From Acinetobacter sp. YWS30-1 (GTDB taxonomy: Bacteria > Pseudomonadota > Gammaproteobacteria > Pseudomonadales > Moraxellaceae), in contig NZ_CP114606.1 in the NCBI RefSeq assembly GCF_033558715.1, forward strand, positions 3,012,089-3,076,088: a DNA stretch of 64,000 nucleotides. The letters run 5' to 3'. Below the pieces are notes generated by a model. That model was given only the letters and a program-made list of their open reading frames with translations. It had not been told where the DNA came from and searched no databases. Of this stretch, positions 41,614-50,521 are shown in pieces (within the stretch, counting starts at the first letter, position 1; every line of letters begins with the position of its first letter). Both the position numbers and the translations under genes were made by a program.

Positions 41614-42909
41614 CTAACGCATCATGAGTTTGGCATTTTCATTTCTAAATGCACGCAGGATTTGCTGTCCTGCCCGACCGGTCGGGCTTAAACCCAAACG
41701 GTTCTGTTCCTGACGAATCGCCTGACGGGTTTTATCCCCAATTAGACCATCTACCTCACCAATATCATAGCCACGGTTTAACAGGAATTGCTGGATCTCG
41801 CGACGTTCCGCACGTGACGTACCCGGATCATCGGTTGGCCAAGCTGCCTGGATGCTTCCTTTACCTTGTAAGCGGTCAGATAAATGTGCAATCGCTAAAG
41901 CATAACTTTCTGCTGCATTATAGCTATAAATGGCATCAAAATTCTTAAAGACTAAAAATACCGGGCCATTTTCACCTGCAGGTGCCAATAAGCCAGCCTG
42001 AGAAGATTCTGATAAATTGCCCTGCAATAGCGAAGTACCGTCAGCGCGCACCACATCACGGTTCATCCAGCTACTCAGTGATTTTTTATTGCGTCGGCCT
42101 TCGCCTGCAACAGACATGCCTTGTGGAATTTTTACTTCAAAGCCCCAAGGTTGGCCAGTCTGCCAGCCACGTTTTTTCAGGAAATTGGCTGTAGAAGCCA
42201 GTGCATCAGGAATACTGCTGACTAAATCACGACGACCATCCCCATCAAAATCTACCGCCAGTTCATCATAGGTTGATGGCATAAACTGGGTGTGACCAAA
42301 TGCGCCTGCCCATGAACCTTTGAGCTGGCTTTCATAGACATCGCCACGCTGTAACAGTTTCATAGTGGTGAAGAACTCACCACGGAAATAACTTTGACGA
42401 CGACCTTCACAACTCAAAGTACCCAAGGCCTGTAATAAAGGATACTTCCCGGAAATATCACCAAAATTACTTTCTACGCCCCATACGGCTACGATGGTTT
42501 CTGCCGGTACTCCATAGGCTGTGCTAATCCGGTTTAATACCTCACGATGTTGCTGCAGTTTTTGTCGACCCAGTTGTACACGTTCTTCATCCACCAGTCC
42601 GGACAGATAATCCCAGATCGGAGTCGAAAACTCAGGCTGATAATTCAGCTTTTCAATCACAGAATAATCGGGTGTTAAATTTTGCGTATAACGATCGTAG
42701 GTTGAACCACTTACGCCTTGTGCAATCGCCTGACTGCGCAAATTGGCAAGACAATTCTGAAAATTATTTTGGGACGCATAATTGACGGGGCTGCTCGGAA
42801 CAGAGGATATATCCGTTGATGTCACACGCTGACCATTAATAATCAGTTCTGCCTGTGCCTGTGTAGCAGCTAAAACCAAAGAACCAACAAAAAGTGCAAG
42901 CCGTTGCAT
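41614..42909 (-). CDS. Lytic murein transglycosylase, MltB family
   Basis: Cleaves peptidoglycan glycan strands with formation of anhydro-MurNAc. Residues 1-20 form a signal peptide (ATQAQA-E); no lipobox, so it is a soluble periplasmic enzyme. The catalytic Glu is in VAVWGVESNFGDISGKYP near residue 147, followed by SWAGAFGHTQFMPSTYDELA. The C-terminus is a peptidoglycan-binding-1 domain (IQQFLLNRGYDIGEVDG...TRQAIRQEQNRLGL, about residues 365-425). The product anhydro-muropeptides feed AnmK and Mpl, both encoded nearby. Confidence 0.95.
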   Translation of the reverse strand: MQRLALFVGSLVLAATQAQAELIINGQRVTSTDISSVPSSPVNYASQNNFQNCLANLRSQAIAQGVSGSTYDRYTQNLTPDYSVIEKLNYQPEFSTPIWDYLSGLVDEERVQLGRQKLQQHREVLNRISTAYGVPAETIVAVWGVESNFGDISGKYPLLQALGTLSCEGRRQSYFRGEFFTTMKLLQRGDVYESQLKGSWAGAFGHTQFMPSTYDELAVDFDGDGRRDLVSSIPDALASTANFLKKRGWQTGQPWGFEVKIPQGMSVAGEGRRNKKSLSSWMNRDVVRADGTSLLQGNLSESSQAGLLAPAGENGPVFLVFKNFDAIYSYNAAESYALAIAHLSDRLQGKGSIQAAWPTDDPGTSRAERREIQQFLLNRGYDIGEVDGLIGDKTRQAIRQEQNRLGLSPTGRAGQQILRAFRNENAKLMMR

Positions 42910-43628
42910 AAGACCCTTAAATATTTAGATTTTGAATTATGTTTCTACCTTAGCAGCTCATGACGAAAATTAAAGCGCCAATGCGTAAATTTAAATTCAT
43001 AATTCCTACACTTTTGAATTCATTTTGTAGCTTTTAAATTTAAAAACTTATCCACAAGTCCATTTTAAATTCAAATCAGGCTCATTTTTTTAAATTTAAA
43101 TTCAAAACTCAGGAAATTACTTTTGAATTTAAAAATTTATTGTGGATAACTTGTCTTTAGATTAGGACTGCTCAATCAGCCAAAGGCTTCTGGTATATAG
43201 TATTTCTATTTTAAATTCATTTTTATTAGAAGTAACTATATTTAAATTCAGAACTTTGAATTCATTGATCAGCTTTTAAATTTGAATTCATATTTTTGAA
43301 TTTAAATTTAAGCAGCGAAGTTTAAATTCAAAGTTCATTTTTAAATTTGAATTTATTTTTATGAATTTAAATTCAAAATCTATTTCCAGTTTTAAATTCA
43401 AACTCAATATTAAGTTTATCCACAAGTGAATAACCCAGAATTCAGCCCAAAATAGCAGCGAATTAAATTATTATATTTATACTCAATTGATCAGTTTATA
43501 AGCAATTGATTTTAAAAATGATCCGACCAATGGCAGGGGATTTTTAAAGAGGCGCAATCATGCCTGAATCTGGACAAATAAAAAAGCGATCACCGAAGTG
43601 ATCGCTTTTTTTATCAGCAGCTTAAAGC
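42910..43628. repeat. AT-rich decamer-repeat block with three DnaA boxes
   Basis: A 719-nt intergenic stretch. Between 42990 and 43400 the decamer TTTAAATTCA occurs exactly eleven times on either strand (42990, 43064, 43095, 43124-, 43210, 43241, 43297-, 43321, 43362-, 43366, 43391), plus several near copies such as TTTGAATTCA at 43255. Three perfect DnaA boxes TTATCCACA lie among them (43048 +, 43141 -, 43416 +). Spacing is irregular and there are no conserved spacers. Similar sequence is at oriC. No gene is visible. A terminator for purK is at 43581-43613. Confidence 0.85.
43581..43613 (-). terminator. Terminator of purEK
   Basis: AAAAAGCGATCAC, loop CGAA, GTGATCGCTTTTT; the minus-strand T-run follows. 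It is 16 nt after the purK stop. Confidence 0.9.
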
Positions 43629-44750
43629 TTAGATGGTCATATCTTCGCTCAATGCCAATGGATTCGGTAAAATCTTCGCCAGTTGACGGCATAAAGTGGT
43701 CAGCTGAGCGCTGTCTGTGGGCATCAAAGTGATGTGACCAATCTTGCGACCTTCACGTTCTGTTTTATTGTACAGATGCAGGTGTGCGCCTTCTAAAGTC
43801 AGGACATCTTCAGATTTGGGATGCTGACCGATAATGTTCACCATCACGGTTGGACGCACCACTTCAGTTGAACCCAGTGGCAGACCTGCGACCGCACGAA
43901 TATGGTTTTCAAACTGCGAGCAGACAGCGCCTTCAATCGACCAGTGACCTGAGTTATGCACACGTGGTGCCATTTCATTTGCATACAGGCCTTTGTCTGT
44001 CACAAACAGCTCAAGGGTCAAGACACCCACATAATTCAAGTGATTGAGCAGGCGAGTGATGTAATCCTGCGCGACTGGCTGCAGATCCGCACTATTGGGT
44101 GCCGGAACGATGGAATGCGACAGGATGCCGTTATGGTGATGATTTTCAGCCAATGGCCAGGTTTTGACATCACCATTTTGACCACGTACCGCAATGATGG
44201 ATACTTCACGCGAGAAAGTCACAAAACTTTCGGCAATCAATTCACCAGCAGGGCCGAGTTCCGCCCAGGCCTGATCAATCTGATCTGCTGAACGTAGAAC
44301 GAACTGGCCTTTGCCGTCATAACCACCACGAGAGGTTTTTAGCACGATCGGTAAGCCAAGCTCAGCAACGGCCGCCTGCAAGCTTTCGACTGAAGTCACC
44401 GCTTTATATGGTGCAACCGGAATTTCCAGTTCATCAAATAGTGCCTTTTCAGACAGACGATGTTGTGCAATAGCTAAAGCCTGACGAGGCGGATGCAGAT
44501 CTTTGTTTTGCGTTAAAACGTCGACATCAGCTAGGGGTGTATTTTCAAACTCCAGGCTGAAGACATCTGCGCTATTGATGAAATCCTGCAAGCCATTTAC
44601 AGCTTTTGTTGAGAAAACCGGACCCAAAGCCGCAGAAGGGCAGTCCGTATTGGCTTCAAAGAACGTACATTGAATATTTAGAGGTAGTGCGGCTTGTGCC
44701 ATCATCCGGCCTAGCTGGCCGCCACCAAAAATACCGATGGTTTTATCCAT
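43629..44750 (-). CDS. purK: N5-carboxyaminoimidazole ribonucleotide synthase
   Basis: ATP-grasp enzyme that makes N5-CAIR from AIR, bicarbonate and ATP in purine synthesis. It starts MDKTIGIFGGGQLGRMMAQA at ATG 44750 (373 residues); the open frame extends 32 residues further, but those residues are not family-like. Visible features are the GGYDGKGQFVLR glycine-rich loop (near residue 155) and the ATP-grasp end NEMAPRVHNSGHW (near 265). It is 28 nt after purE, in an operon. Confidence 0.96.
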   Translation of the reverse strand: MDKTIGIFGGGQLGRMMAQAALPLNIQCTFFEANTDCPSAALGPVFSTKAVNGLQDFINSADVFSLEFENTPLADVDVLTQNKDLHPPRQALAIAQHRLSEKALFDELEIPVAPYKAVTSVESLQAAVAELGLPIVLKTSRGGYDGKGQFVLRSADQIDQAWAELGPAGELIAESFVTFSREVSIIAVRGQNGDVKTWPLAENHHHNGILSHSIVPAPNSADLQPVAQDYITRLLNHLNYVGVLTLELFVTDKGLYANEMAPRVHNSGHWSIEGAVCSQFENHIRAVAGLPLGSTEVVRPTVMVNIIGQHPKSEDVLTLEGAHLHLYNKTEREGRKIGHITLMPTDSAQLTTLCRQLAKILPNPLALSEDMTI

Positions 44751-44778
44751 TGTGTTTGATCCCGTATTAAGCTTGGAC

Positions 44779-45291
44779 TTACATTTGACCTGGAATATTG
44801 TTACTTGCGACTTTCTCGGTTTGTGCCGCACGGAAATCTGCGACATTTTTTGCGATCTCTGGGCGGGTTAAACCTAAAATTTGTGCTGCCATAATGGCTG
44901 CATTGGTTGCACCGGCAGGACCAATGGCCAATGTTCCTACGGCGATACCCGCTGGCATTTGCACGATAGAAAGCAATGAATCGACACCATTTAAGATCGA
45001 AGATTTGACAGGTACACCCAGTACTGGCAAATCAGTTTTGGCTGCACACATACCTGGTAAATGCGCTGCACCACCTGCACCGGCAATAATCACCTGAATA
45101 CCACGATCACGCGCTTGTTCAGCATATTCAAACAGACGGTCCGGGGTACGGTGTGCGGAAACGACTTCGGCTTCAAATGGGACACCAAGCTGCTTGAGCA
45201 TTTTGGCAGTGTGTTCGAGAGTTGCCCAATCTGATTGAGAACCCATGATAATACCTACGAGAGGAGTATCTTGTGCAGCAGCCGCATTCAT
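44779..45291 (-). CDS. purE: N5-carboxyaminoimidazole ribonucleotide mutase
   Basis: Converts N5-CAIR to CAIR. The 170 residues contain [16 protein letters not shown] near residue 12, [14 protein letters not shown] near residue 50, and [13 protein letters not shown] near residue 75. The frame is open upstream to 45405, but ATG 45291 ([13 protein letters not shown]) is where the family begins. First gene of purEK. Confidence 0.96.
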   Translation of the reverse strand: MNAAAAQDTPLVGIIMGSQSDWATLEHTAKMLKQLGVPFEAEVVSAHRTPDRLFEYAEQARDRGIQVIIAGAGGAAHLPGMCAAKTDLPVLGVPVKSSILNGVDSLLSIVQMPAGIAVGTLAIGPAGATNAAIMAAQILGLTRPEIAKNVADFRAAQTEKVASNNIPGQM

Positions 45292-45488
45292 TGCAAATTT
45301 TCCAGAGATTAAAGTAAGAAAGATAAATCTCGACGAGAGAGCCAAGCTTGAATAGGAATGCATATTATAGACTGATTTTTCAGCTTCATAAAATTTAACG
45401 GTCAAAGCAAGGCTCGATTTTTCTTATTTTTTTATTGGATTCTTAAAAACTGGAATAAAAATAGGGAAGTAGTGGCTAGTAGATGATT

Positions 45489-45836
45489 TCAGGAACTGCG
45501 GAATACAAAATAGACAGAGCCACAGAGACATAGCGCTGCCCATAAATAATCCAGTTTAAACGGCTGTTTGAACAGGAAAATCATAAAGGGAACAAAGACC
45601 AGTAGAGTGACGACTTCCTGGGTAATTTTCATTTGACCCACCGCCAGTCCCTGTTGGGCTAATAATTTGGTCGCTGGAATCATCAAGCTATATTCAAACA
45701 GGGCTATCGCCCAGCTAAATAAAATCGCCTGCCACAGTGGTGCATCATGCGGCAGGAATTTGAGATGTCCATACCAGGCCAGGGTCATAAAACAGTTGGC
45801 AATCACCAGAAGAAATAGAGCCGGTAGCATCTGCAT
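45489..45836 (-). CDS. DMT-superfamily protein, DUF486
   Basis: A 115-residue protein with four predicted helices: N-terminal MLPALFLLVIANCFMTLAWY, then about residues 38-55, 75-90 and 95-112. It has the DUF486 blocks LFEYSLMIPA and QMKITQEVVTLLVFVPFM. DUF486 belongs to the small drug/metabolite transporter fold; the substrate is unknown. Stands alone 83 nt upstream of the purE frame. Confidence 0.87.
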   Translation of the reverse strand: MQMLPALFLLVIANCFMTLAWYGHLKFLPHDAPLWQAILFSWAIALFEYSLMIPATKLLAQQGLAVGQMKITQEVVTLLVFVPFMIFLFKQPFKLDYLWAALCLCGSVYFVFRSS

Positions 45837-46071
45837 GCACTCTGCAAAAAGTTCGGGCTTATTTTACGATTTATTTTGCCAAAAGATATTCCGGAAGCTT
45901 GAAAATTTCCCTGAATTTGTCTGTGAAACAGGATTTAAAAAATCCCGCAGGAATGCTTGAACTTTGACTATCTTTTCGGTCAAAGCCTTGCTATCGTTGC
46001 TTGCAAATCGAATAAATCATGGCAACAGCACCAGTACAAAGTGATGTGTCAGGCAAAATGGAGTGAAGTAG

Positions 46072-47436
46072 ATGCATCTGCATATTTTGGGTATTTGTGG
46101 CACCTTTATGGGTTCACTGGCATTACTGGCACGTGATCTAGGCCATAAGGTGACAGGATCGGATCAAAACGTTTATCCACCGATGTCGACCCAGCTGGAA
46201 AATGCAGGCATTACTTTAATGCAGGGCTACGACCGCAGCCATTTACAGCCGCATCCGGATCTGATCATTGTCGGCAATGCCATGAAACGTGGTATTGATG
46301 CTGTAGAATATATGCTGAATGAAGGCCTGCCTTATATTTCAGGTCCACAGTTTCTGGCAGATCATGTCCTGCAAGGTAAACACGTTTTAGGTGTAGCTGG
46401 TACGCATGGTAAAACCACAACTACCACCATGCTGGCATGGGTACTGGATCAGGCCGGTTTAGAACCTGGCTTCCTGATTGGCGGTGTACCGCTTGGCTTT
46501 TCTGAAAGTGCGCGTTTAGGTGGCGGGAAATACTTCTGTGTCGAAGCCGATGAATATGATTCTGCCTTTTTCGACAAGCGTTCCAAGTTCGTGCATTACC
46601 ATCCTAAAACGGCGATTCTGAACAATCTGGAATTTGACCATGCCGATATCTTTGATGATCTGGCAGCGATCCAGAAACAGTTCCACCATTTAGTGCGTAC
46701 CATTCCAAGTGAAGGCCGCATTATTACGCCAATTACTGAAACGAATATTGATGAAGTGCTAGAGCAGGGCTGCTGGACGCCTGTGGTTCGTACTTCATTA
46801 GATGCCAATGAAAAATCTGAGCTTTATGCTGAACAGCTTTCAGAAGATGGTTCTCACTTCAAGGTACTCCAATACGGTATCGTGAAAGGCGAAGTGAAAT
46901 GGAATATGACGGGTCAGCATAGTGTAGCCAATGCACTGGCAACGATTGCTGCTGCTGAACATGTCGGTGTCTCTATTGAAACGGCTTGTGAAGCACTTTC
47001 AAACTTTGGCGGTGTTAAGCGCCGTATGGAACTGTTAGGCACAGTCCGTGGTATCGAGGTTTATGATGATTTCGCGCACCATCCAACGGCGATTGATACG
47101 ACCTTAGAAGGCGCGCGTAAACGTCTGGGTGAACGCAAACTCTGGGCGATTATTGAACCACGTTCCAATACCATGCGCATGGGCAGCCATAAAGATGGTT
47201 TGGCACATTCCGCGCGTCTGGCGGATGAAGTGATCTGGTATCAACCTGAAGGTCTGGACTGGGATCTGCAACCGGTAATTGACGCTGCACCGAATAAAGC
47301 TGTAGTTGCACGTACCCTGGATGAGATTATCCAAACCGTGGTGGCTGAAGCAGGTGAGGGCGATGCGGTGGTAATCATGTCCAATGGTGGTTTTGGCAGT
47401 CTGCATCAAAAACTGATTAGTGCTTTAAAAGCTTAA
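46072..47436 (+). CDS. mpl: UDP-N-acetylmuramate:L-alanyl-gamma-D-glutamyl-meso-diaminopimelate ligase
   Basis: Reuses the murein tripeptide by joining it to UDP-MurNAc. The 454 residues begin MHLHILGICGTFMGSLALLA (Rossmann-like Mur N-domain), with the P-loop VAGTHGKTTTTTMLAW near residue 108, EADEYDSAFFDKRSKF near 158, and YDDFAHHPTAI near 337. GGAG about 9 nt upstream supports ATG 46072. With anmK and the transglycosylase nearby, this gives three cell-wall-recycling functions within 7 kb. A terminator follows. Confidence 0.97.
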   Translation: MHLHILGICGTFMGSLALLARDLGHKVTGSDQNVYPPMSTQLENAGITLMQGYDRSHLQPHPDLIIVGNAMKRGIDAVEYMLNEGLPYISGPQFLADHVLQGKHVLGVAGTHGKTTTTTMLAWVLDQAGLEPGFLIGGVPLGFSESARLGGGKYFCVEADEYDSAFFDKRSKFVHYHPKTAILNNLEFDHADIFDDLAAIQKQFHHLVRTIPSEGRIITPITETNIDEVLEQGCWTPVVRTSLDANEKSELYAEQLSEDGSHFKVLQYGIVKGEVKWNMTGQHSVANALATIAAAEHVGVSIETACEALSNFGGVKRRMELLGTVRGIEVYDDFAHHPTAIDTTLEGARKRLGERKLWAIIEPRSNTMRMGSHKDGLAHSARLADEVIWYQPEGLDWDLQPVIDAAPNKAVVARTLDEIIQTVVAEAGEGDAVVIMSNGGFGSLHQKLISALKA

Positions 47437-47450
47437 AAATTTATATAAAA

Positions 47451-47477
47451 AAGCCCGTAATAGCGGGCTTTTTTATT
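47451..47477 (+). terminator. Rho-independent terminator of mpl
   Basis: AAGCCCG, 6-nt loop, CGGGCTT and a T-run, 15 nt after the stop. The remaining gap to 47781 (about 300 nt) is AT-rich and holds no gene that I can support. Confidence 0.85.
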
Positions 47478-47781
47478 TTAAAAATTAAATTCGCTTTCTA
47501 TCTTTTTTAAGAAAATTAAACTTCATTCAAGTTCAAATCAACTTTCTTATTTCAATGTTAAAACAGCTAAAATTTATCTTTTTTCTTTTCATTATCTTTT
47601 GTTGCAATCTGGACATAAGACTCATTGCAGTCTTTGAGTGCCCTAGGCACAATCAATAAGAACAACAGCATTTCGATCCTCTTTTATCTTCAACCCTCCT
47701 GATGATTTTCCAGGCTGTAAAGGCAGCAAAAAATAGCTTTATCTCTCTTGTTCAGACCCTCATTCCCCTAGGAGATCTGTC

Positions 47782-48864
47782 ATGACAACAATGAAAGCCA
47801 TGGTTTATTACGGCGCCAATGATATCCGCTTTGAAGAACGTCCCATTCCACACATTCTGCAACCCATTGATGCCATTATCAAACTTAGCAAAGTCACCAT
47901 TTGTGGTACTGACCTCGGGATATGGAAAGGTAAAAATCCCGAAATTGAAGAAGTCGCAAAAGAAAAAACCGGCAGCTTTAATGGCCGGATTCTCGGTCAT
48001 GAAGGTATTGGTATTGTGGAAGAAGTCGGTTCCGCAGTTCAAAACTTTAAAAAAGGTGATCGGGTGATTATTTCCTGTGTCAGCCGCTGCGGCACCTGTG
48101 AAAACTGCCAGAAACAGCTGTATGCCCATTGTAGAAACGAGGGTGGCTGGATCATGGGCTATATGATTGACGGCACTCATGCCGAATATGTCCGAACCCC
48201 ATTTGCCGACACTTCTCTCTATCACCTACCAGAAGGTCTAAATGAAGATGTTGCGGTCTTTCTTTCCGATATTTTGCCGACCTCCCATGAAATTGGTGTG
48301 CAATATGGTCAGGTCAAACCGGGAGACAATGTAGCGATTGTCGGTGCCGGCCCGATTGGCATGAGTGCCTTGCTCACTGCCCAGTTTTATTCTCCAGCCA
48401 ATATCATCATGGTCGATGTCGATGATAACCGGCTGGAATTTGCCAAAACTGTCGGGGCCACCCATACCGTGAATTCAGCCAATGAGGATGCTATTCAACG
48501 TGTACTGGAACTCACTGATGGGCGAGGAGTGGACTGTGCTATTGAAGCGGTGGGCTTGGAAGCCACCTGGAATATTTGCCAGCACATTATAAAAGAGGGC
48601 GGCCATCTGGCCAATGTCGGTGTACATGGCAAATCCGTCAATTTTGAACTGAATAAACTCTGGATCAAAAACCTGACCATTACCACAGGCCTGGTCAATA
48701 CCAATACCACTGGCATGCTGCTCAAAACCAGCTGTTCCGGCAAATTGCCACTGGAAAAACTGGCCACCCATCACTTTAAGTTTGCTGAATTTGAAAAGGC
48801 CTATGATGTGTTTAAACATGCCTCTGACGAAAAGGCTTTAAAGGTCATGATTGAAATGATTTAA
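47782..48864 (+). CDS. Zinc-dependent alcohol dehydrogenase
   Basis: A 360-residue medium-chain dehydrogenase/reductase. The catalytic zinc ligands are in TICGTDLGIW (Cys near 41) and GHEGIGIVEEVG (His near 73); the structural zinc set is CGTCENC...HC near residues 98-112. The nucleotide fold has VAIVGAGPIGMSALL near 185 with an acidic VDVDDNRLE, which favours NAD. Start ATG 47782 follows AGGAG. The closest general type is the Zn alcohol/isopropanol-type dehydrogenase; the true substrate is unknown. Confidence 0.92.
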   Translation: MTTMKAMVYYGANDIRFEERPIPHILQPIDAIIKLSKVTICGTDLGIWKGKNPEIEEVAKEKTGSFNGRILGHEGIGIVEEVGSAVQNFKKGDRVIISCVSRCGTCENCQKQLYAHCRNEGGWIMGYMIDGTHAEYVRTPFADTSLYHLPEGLNEDVAVFLSDILPTSHEIGVQYGQVKPGDNVAIVGAGPIGMSALLTAQFYSPANIIMVDVDDNRLEFAKTVGATHTVNSANEDAIQRVLELTDGRGVDCAIEAVGLEATWNICQHIIKEGGHLANVGVHGKSVNFELNKLWIKNLTITTGLVNTNTTGMLLKTSCSGKLPLEKLATHHFKFAEFEKAYDVFKHASDEKALKVMIEMI

Positions 48865-48882
48865 ATCATTATCGACAACAAA

Positions 48883-48912
48883 AAAAGTCCGCTATGCGGA
48901 CTTCTTTATTTT
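48883..48912. terminator. Bidirectional terminator between adh and the BLUF gene
   Basis: AGTCCGC, loop TAT, GCGGACT with A-run and T-rich sides; about 20 nt from each stop. Confidence 0.85.
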
Positions 48913-48922
48913 TTAGCATCAA

Positions 48923-49393
48923 TTAAAAATAGGGAATATAACCACGCTGTTTATAACCTTGAGGAGAAGCAAGATTGGCCTGATTTTCATCCAGACGATA
49001 GAGCAGTTCCAGGAATGCCCCCAGCTGTTCCTGTTGCAGTGCATGAGGTTCAAACTGACCTAAACCGAAACGTGAAAATAAAGAAGAAATTTCACTGTGT
49101 TTATGGACATATTTCATTGACCATTCCGAGAAATGTGGACGTTCTACCGTTGCATCCTGAAAGCGAAGCACCTGATGATGGCGTGGATCACGGCAAATAC
49201 TCTGAAACAGATTTTCTACCACCTCTGCCTCACCTTCCAGACATTGAAAAAACTTACCGTGGGAATAATATAAAACCCCGTTAATCTGATGAGCTTTATT
49301 AAATTTTCTCGCTACAGATAATATATCGCTAAGATCCTGTAATAACTCTTGTTCAGATTCTATCCGTTCACTGGCGTAGCAAAGCTGTAGCAT
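48923..49393 (-). CDS. BLUF-domain blue-light photoreceptor, BlsA-like
   Basis: A 156-residue short BLUF protein. The FAD-binding domain has LQLCYASERI with the key Tyr near residue 6, ARKFNKAHQINGVLYY with the conserved Asn near 31-38, GKFFQCLEGE with the light-sensing Gln near 50, and RHHQVLRF. A C-terminal region of about 60 residues ends KQRGYIPYF, as in A. baumannii BlsA, the same length class. Short BLUF proteins act by protein contacts with regulators. No partner gene is beside it. Confidence 0.9.
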   Translation of the reverse strand: MLQLCYASERIESEQELLQDLSDILSVARKFNKAHQINGVLYYSHGKFFQCLEGEAEVVENLFQSICRDPRHHQVLRFQDATVERPHFSEWSMKYVHKHSEISSLFSRFGLGQFEPHALQQEQLGAFLELLYRLDENQANLASPQGYKQRGYIPYF

Positions 49394-49595
49394 AAGGTCA
49401 TCTCACTGCAGAAAGAATTAAAAACATAATTTAATCAATTATTTTAATTTTAGTCGATCATTTTTTAAGCAAATATCCGTTTTTGCTTACATTATTTTAG
49501 GTTTGCTTTTCCAAAGAAAACTTCTAACAATTACTTCCTGAGAGGAAATCAATGATTTCAGATATATAGCAATAATAATGAAGGAGTGAAACCTG

Positions 49596-49949
49596 ATGTT
49601 AAAAGATCTGATTTTCACTGTAGCGTTGTTGTGTATATGTTTTATGCTTTTGATTATGCTGAATGAACTGGCCTTGACGACCGAAACCAACATTCTGCTC
49701 AGTTCAGTTTTTATAGGCTGGACGCTTTTACAGTTTGTTCGCCGTCGTATGTTTTTTTATATCAGCGTAAGCCTGATGATGGGAATACTTACGCTGTTAG
49801 GCAAATATGAAGAAGTGTTATGGAACAGCATAGGCCTGATGGCAGGTTATGGCGTATATAACCTGCTGCAGCATATTTCTGTACCTGCACTTAAGGGCAA
49901 ATTACAACATATCTCTATCTTGGATAAGTTTAATTCAATTGCTAAATAG
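49596..49949 (+). CDS. Small membrane protein, function unknown
   Basis: A 117-residue protein with an N-terminal signal-anchor or helix (IFTVALLCICFMLLIMLNEL), a second helix at about residues 32-46, and a third at about 53-68. A GGAGTG ribosome site precedes ATG 49596. Its 3' end overlaps the convergent GNAT gene by 8 nt. No family recognised. Confidence 0.7.
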   Translation: MLKDLIFTVALLCICFMLLIMLNELALTTETNILLSSVFIGWTLLQFVRRRMFFYISVSLMMGILTLLGKYEEVLWNSIGLMAGYGVYNLLQHISVPALKGKLQHISILDKFNSIAK

Positions 49950-50229
49950 CAGCTGCAACATCCTGTAGGCTGCGATCACGTTTAAACATGACATCTACAT
50001 AGGAACACTGGGGAATAATTTTTAAGCTATTCTTGCGGGCAAAGTCGACCAGCACATCCAGCATTTTGCGTGCTACGCCTTGACCACGTAAGGAATTATC
50101 TACCCAGGTATGATCAGCCACGATGGTCGATGCTTCTTGCCACTGATATGTAATTTCAGCAAGACGTCGACCATCTTCCTCCATAAAAAATACACCGCCG
50201 CGTTTTGAATCTTGATGTTGAATGTCCAT
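49942..50229 (-). CDS. Small GNAT-family acetyltransferase (YidJ/G-N-acetyltransferase type)
   Basis: A 95-residue minimal GNAT domain. The acetyl-CoA loop is SLRGQGVARKMLDVLV (RGQGVA), followed by FARKNSLKIIPQCSYVDVMFKRD, which is typical of the small N-acetyltransferase group. The usual N-terminal strand MEEDGRRLAEITYQW is present. Substrate unknown. It overlaps the preceding convergent gene by 8 nt. Confidence 0.88.
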   Translation of the reverse strand: MDIQHQDSKRGGVFFMEEDGRRLAEITYQWQEASTIVADHTWVDNSLRGQGVARKMLDVLVDFARKNSLKIIPQCSYVDVMFKRDRSLQDVAAAI

Positions 50230-50521
50230 ACTGAAGGCTGATCCCTTAATAAAATTATTGGTTTATTTAATTTAAAACATCTTCTTAAAGAAATAATATG
50301 AATTATTGTTAAGTTTTTAATATTGGATGAAATTTTTTATTTTCTTTCATCATTTCCTGTGATTTTTTTCAAATATTGATAACTTTTTATTTCTCTATTT
50401 TGCCTGATTGAGGGTGATGCAGTTTGAGTGATCACATATCACCCCAAAAATTTAATTTTACCTACTCCCTAATTGAGAAAGACAGGATTAGAATGCAGCA
50501 TCTTTTTACATGCAACTTCGT

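Noticed and set aside
42985..43430. CRISPR array or plasmid-type iterons
   Set aside because: The repeated unit is a 10-mer with irregular spacing on both strands, without constant-length spacers; no cas or rep gene is near.
44751..44846. N-terminal extension of PurK
   Set aside because: The extra 32 residues are not like the family, and ATG 44750 begins the canonical ATP-grasp N-terminus.
47752..48225. 157-residue frame opposite the alcohol dehydrogenase
   Set aside because: Antisense shadow of a well-supported gene with clear motifs on the other strand.
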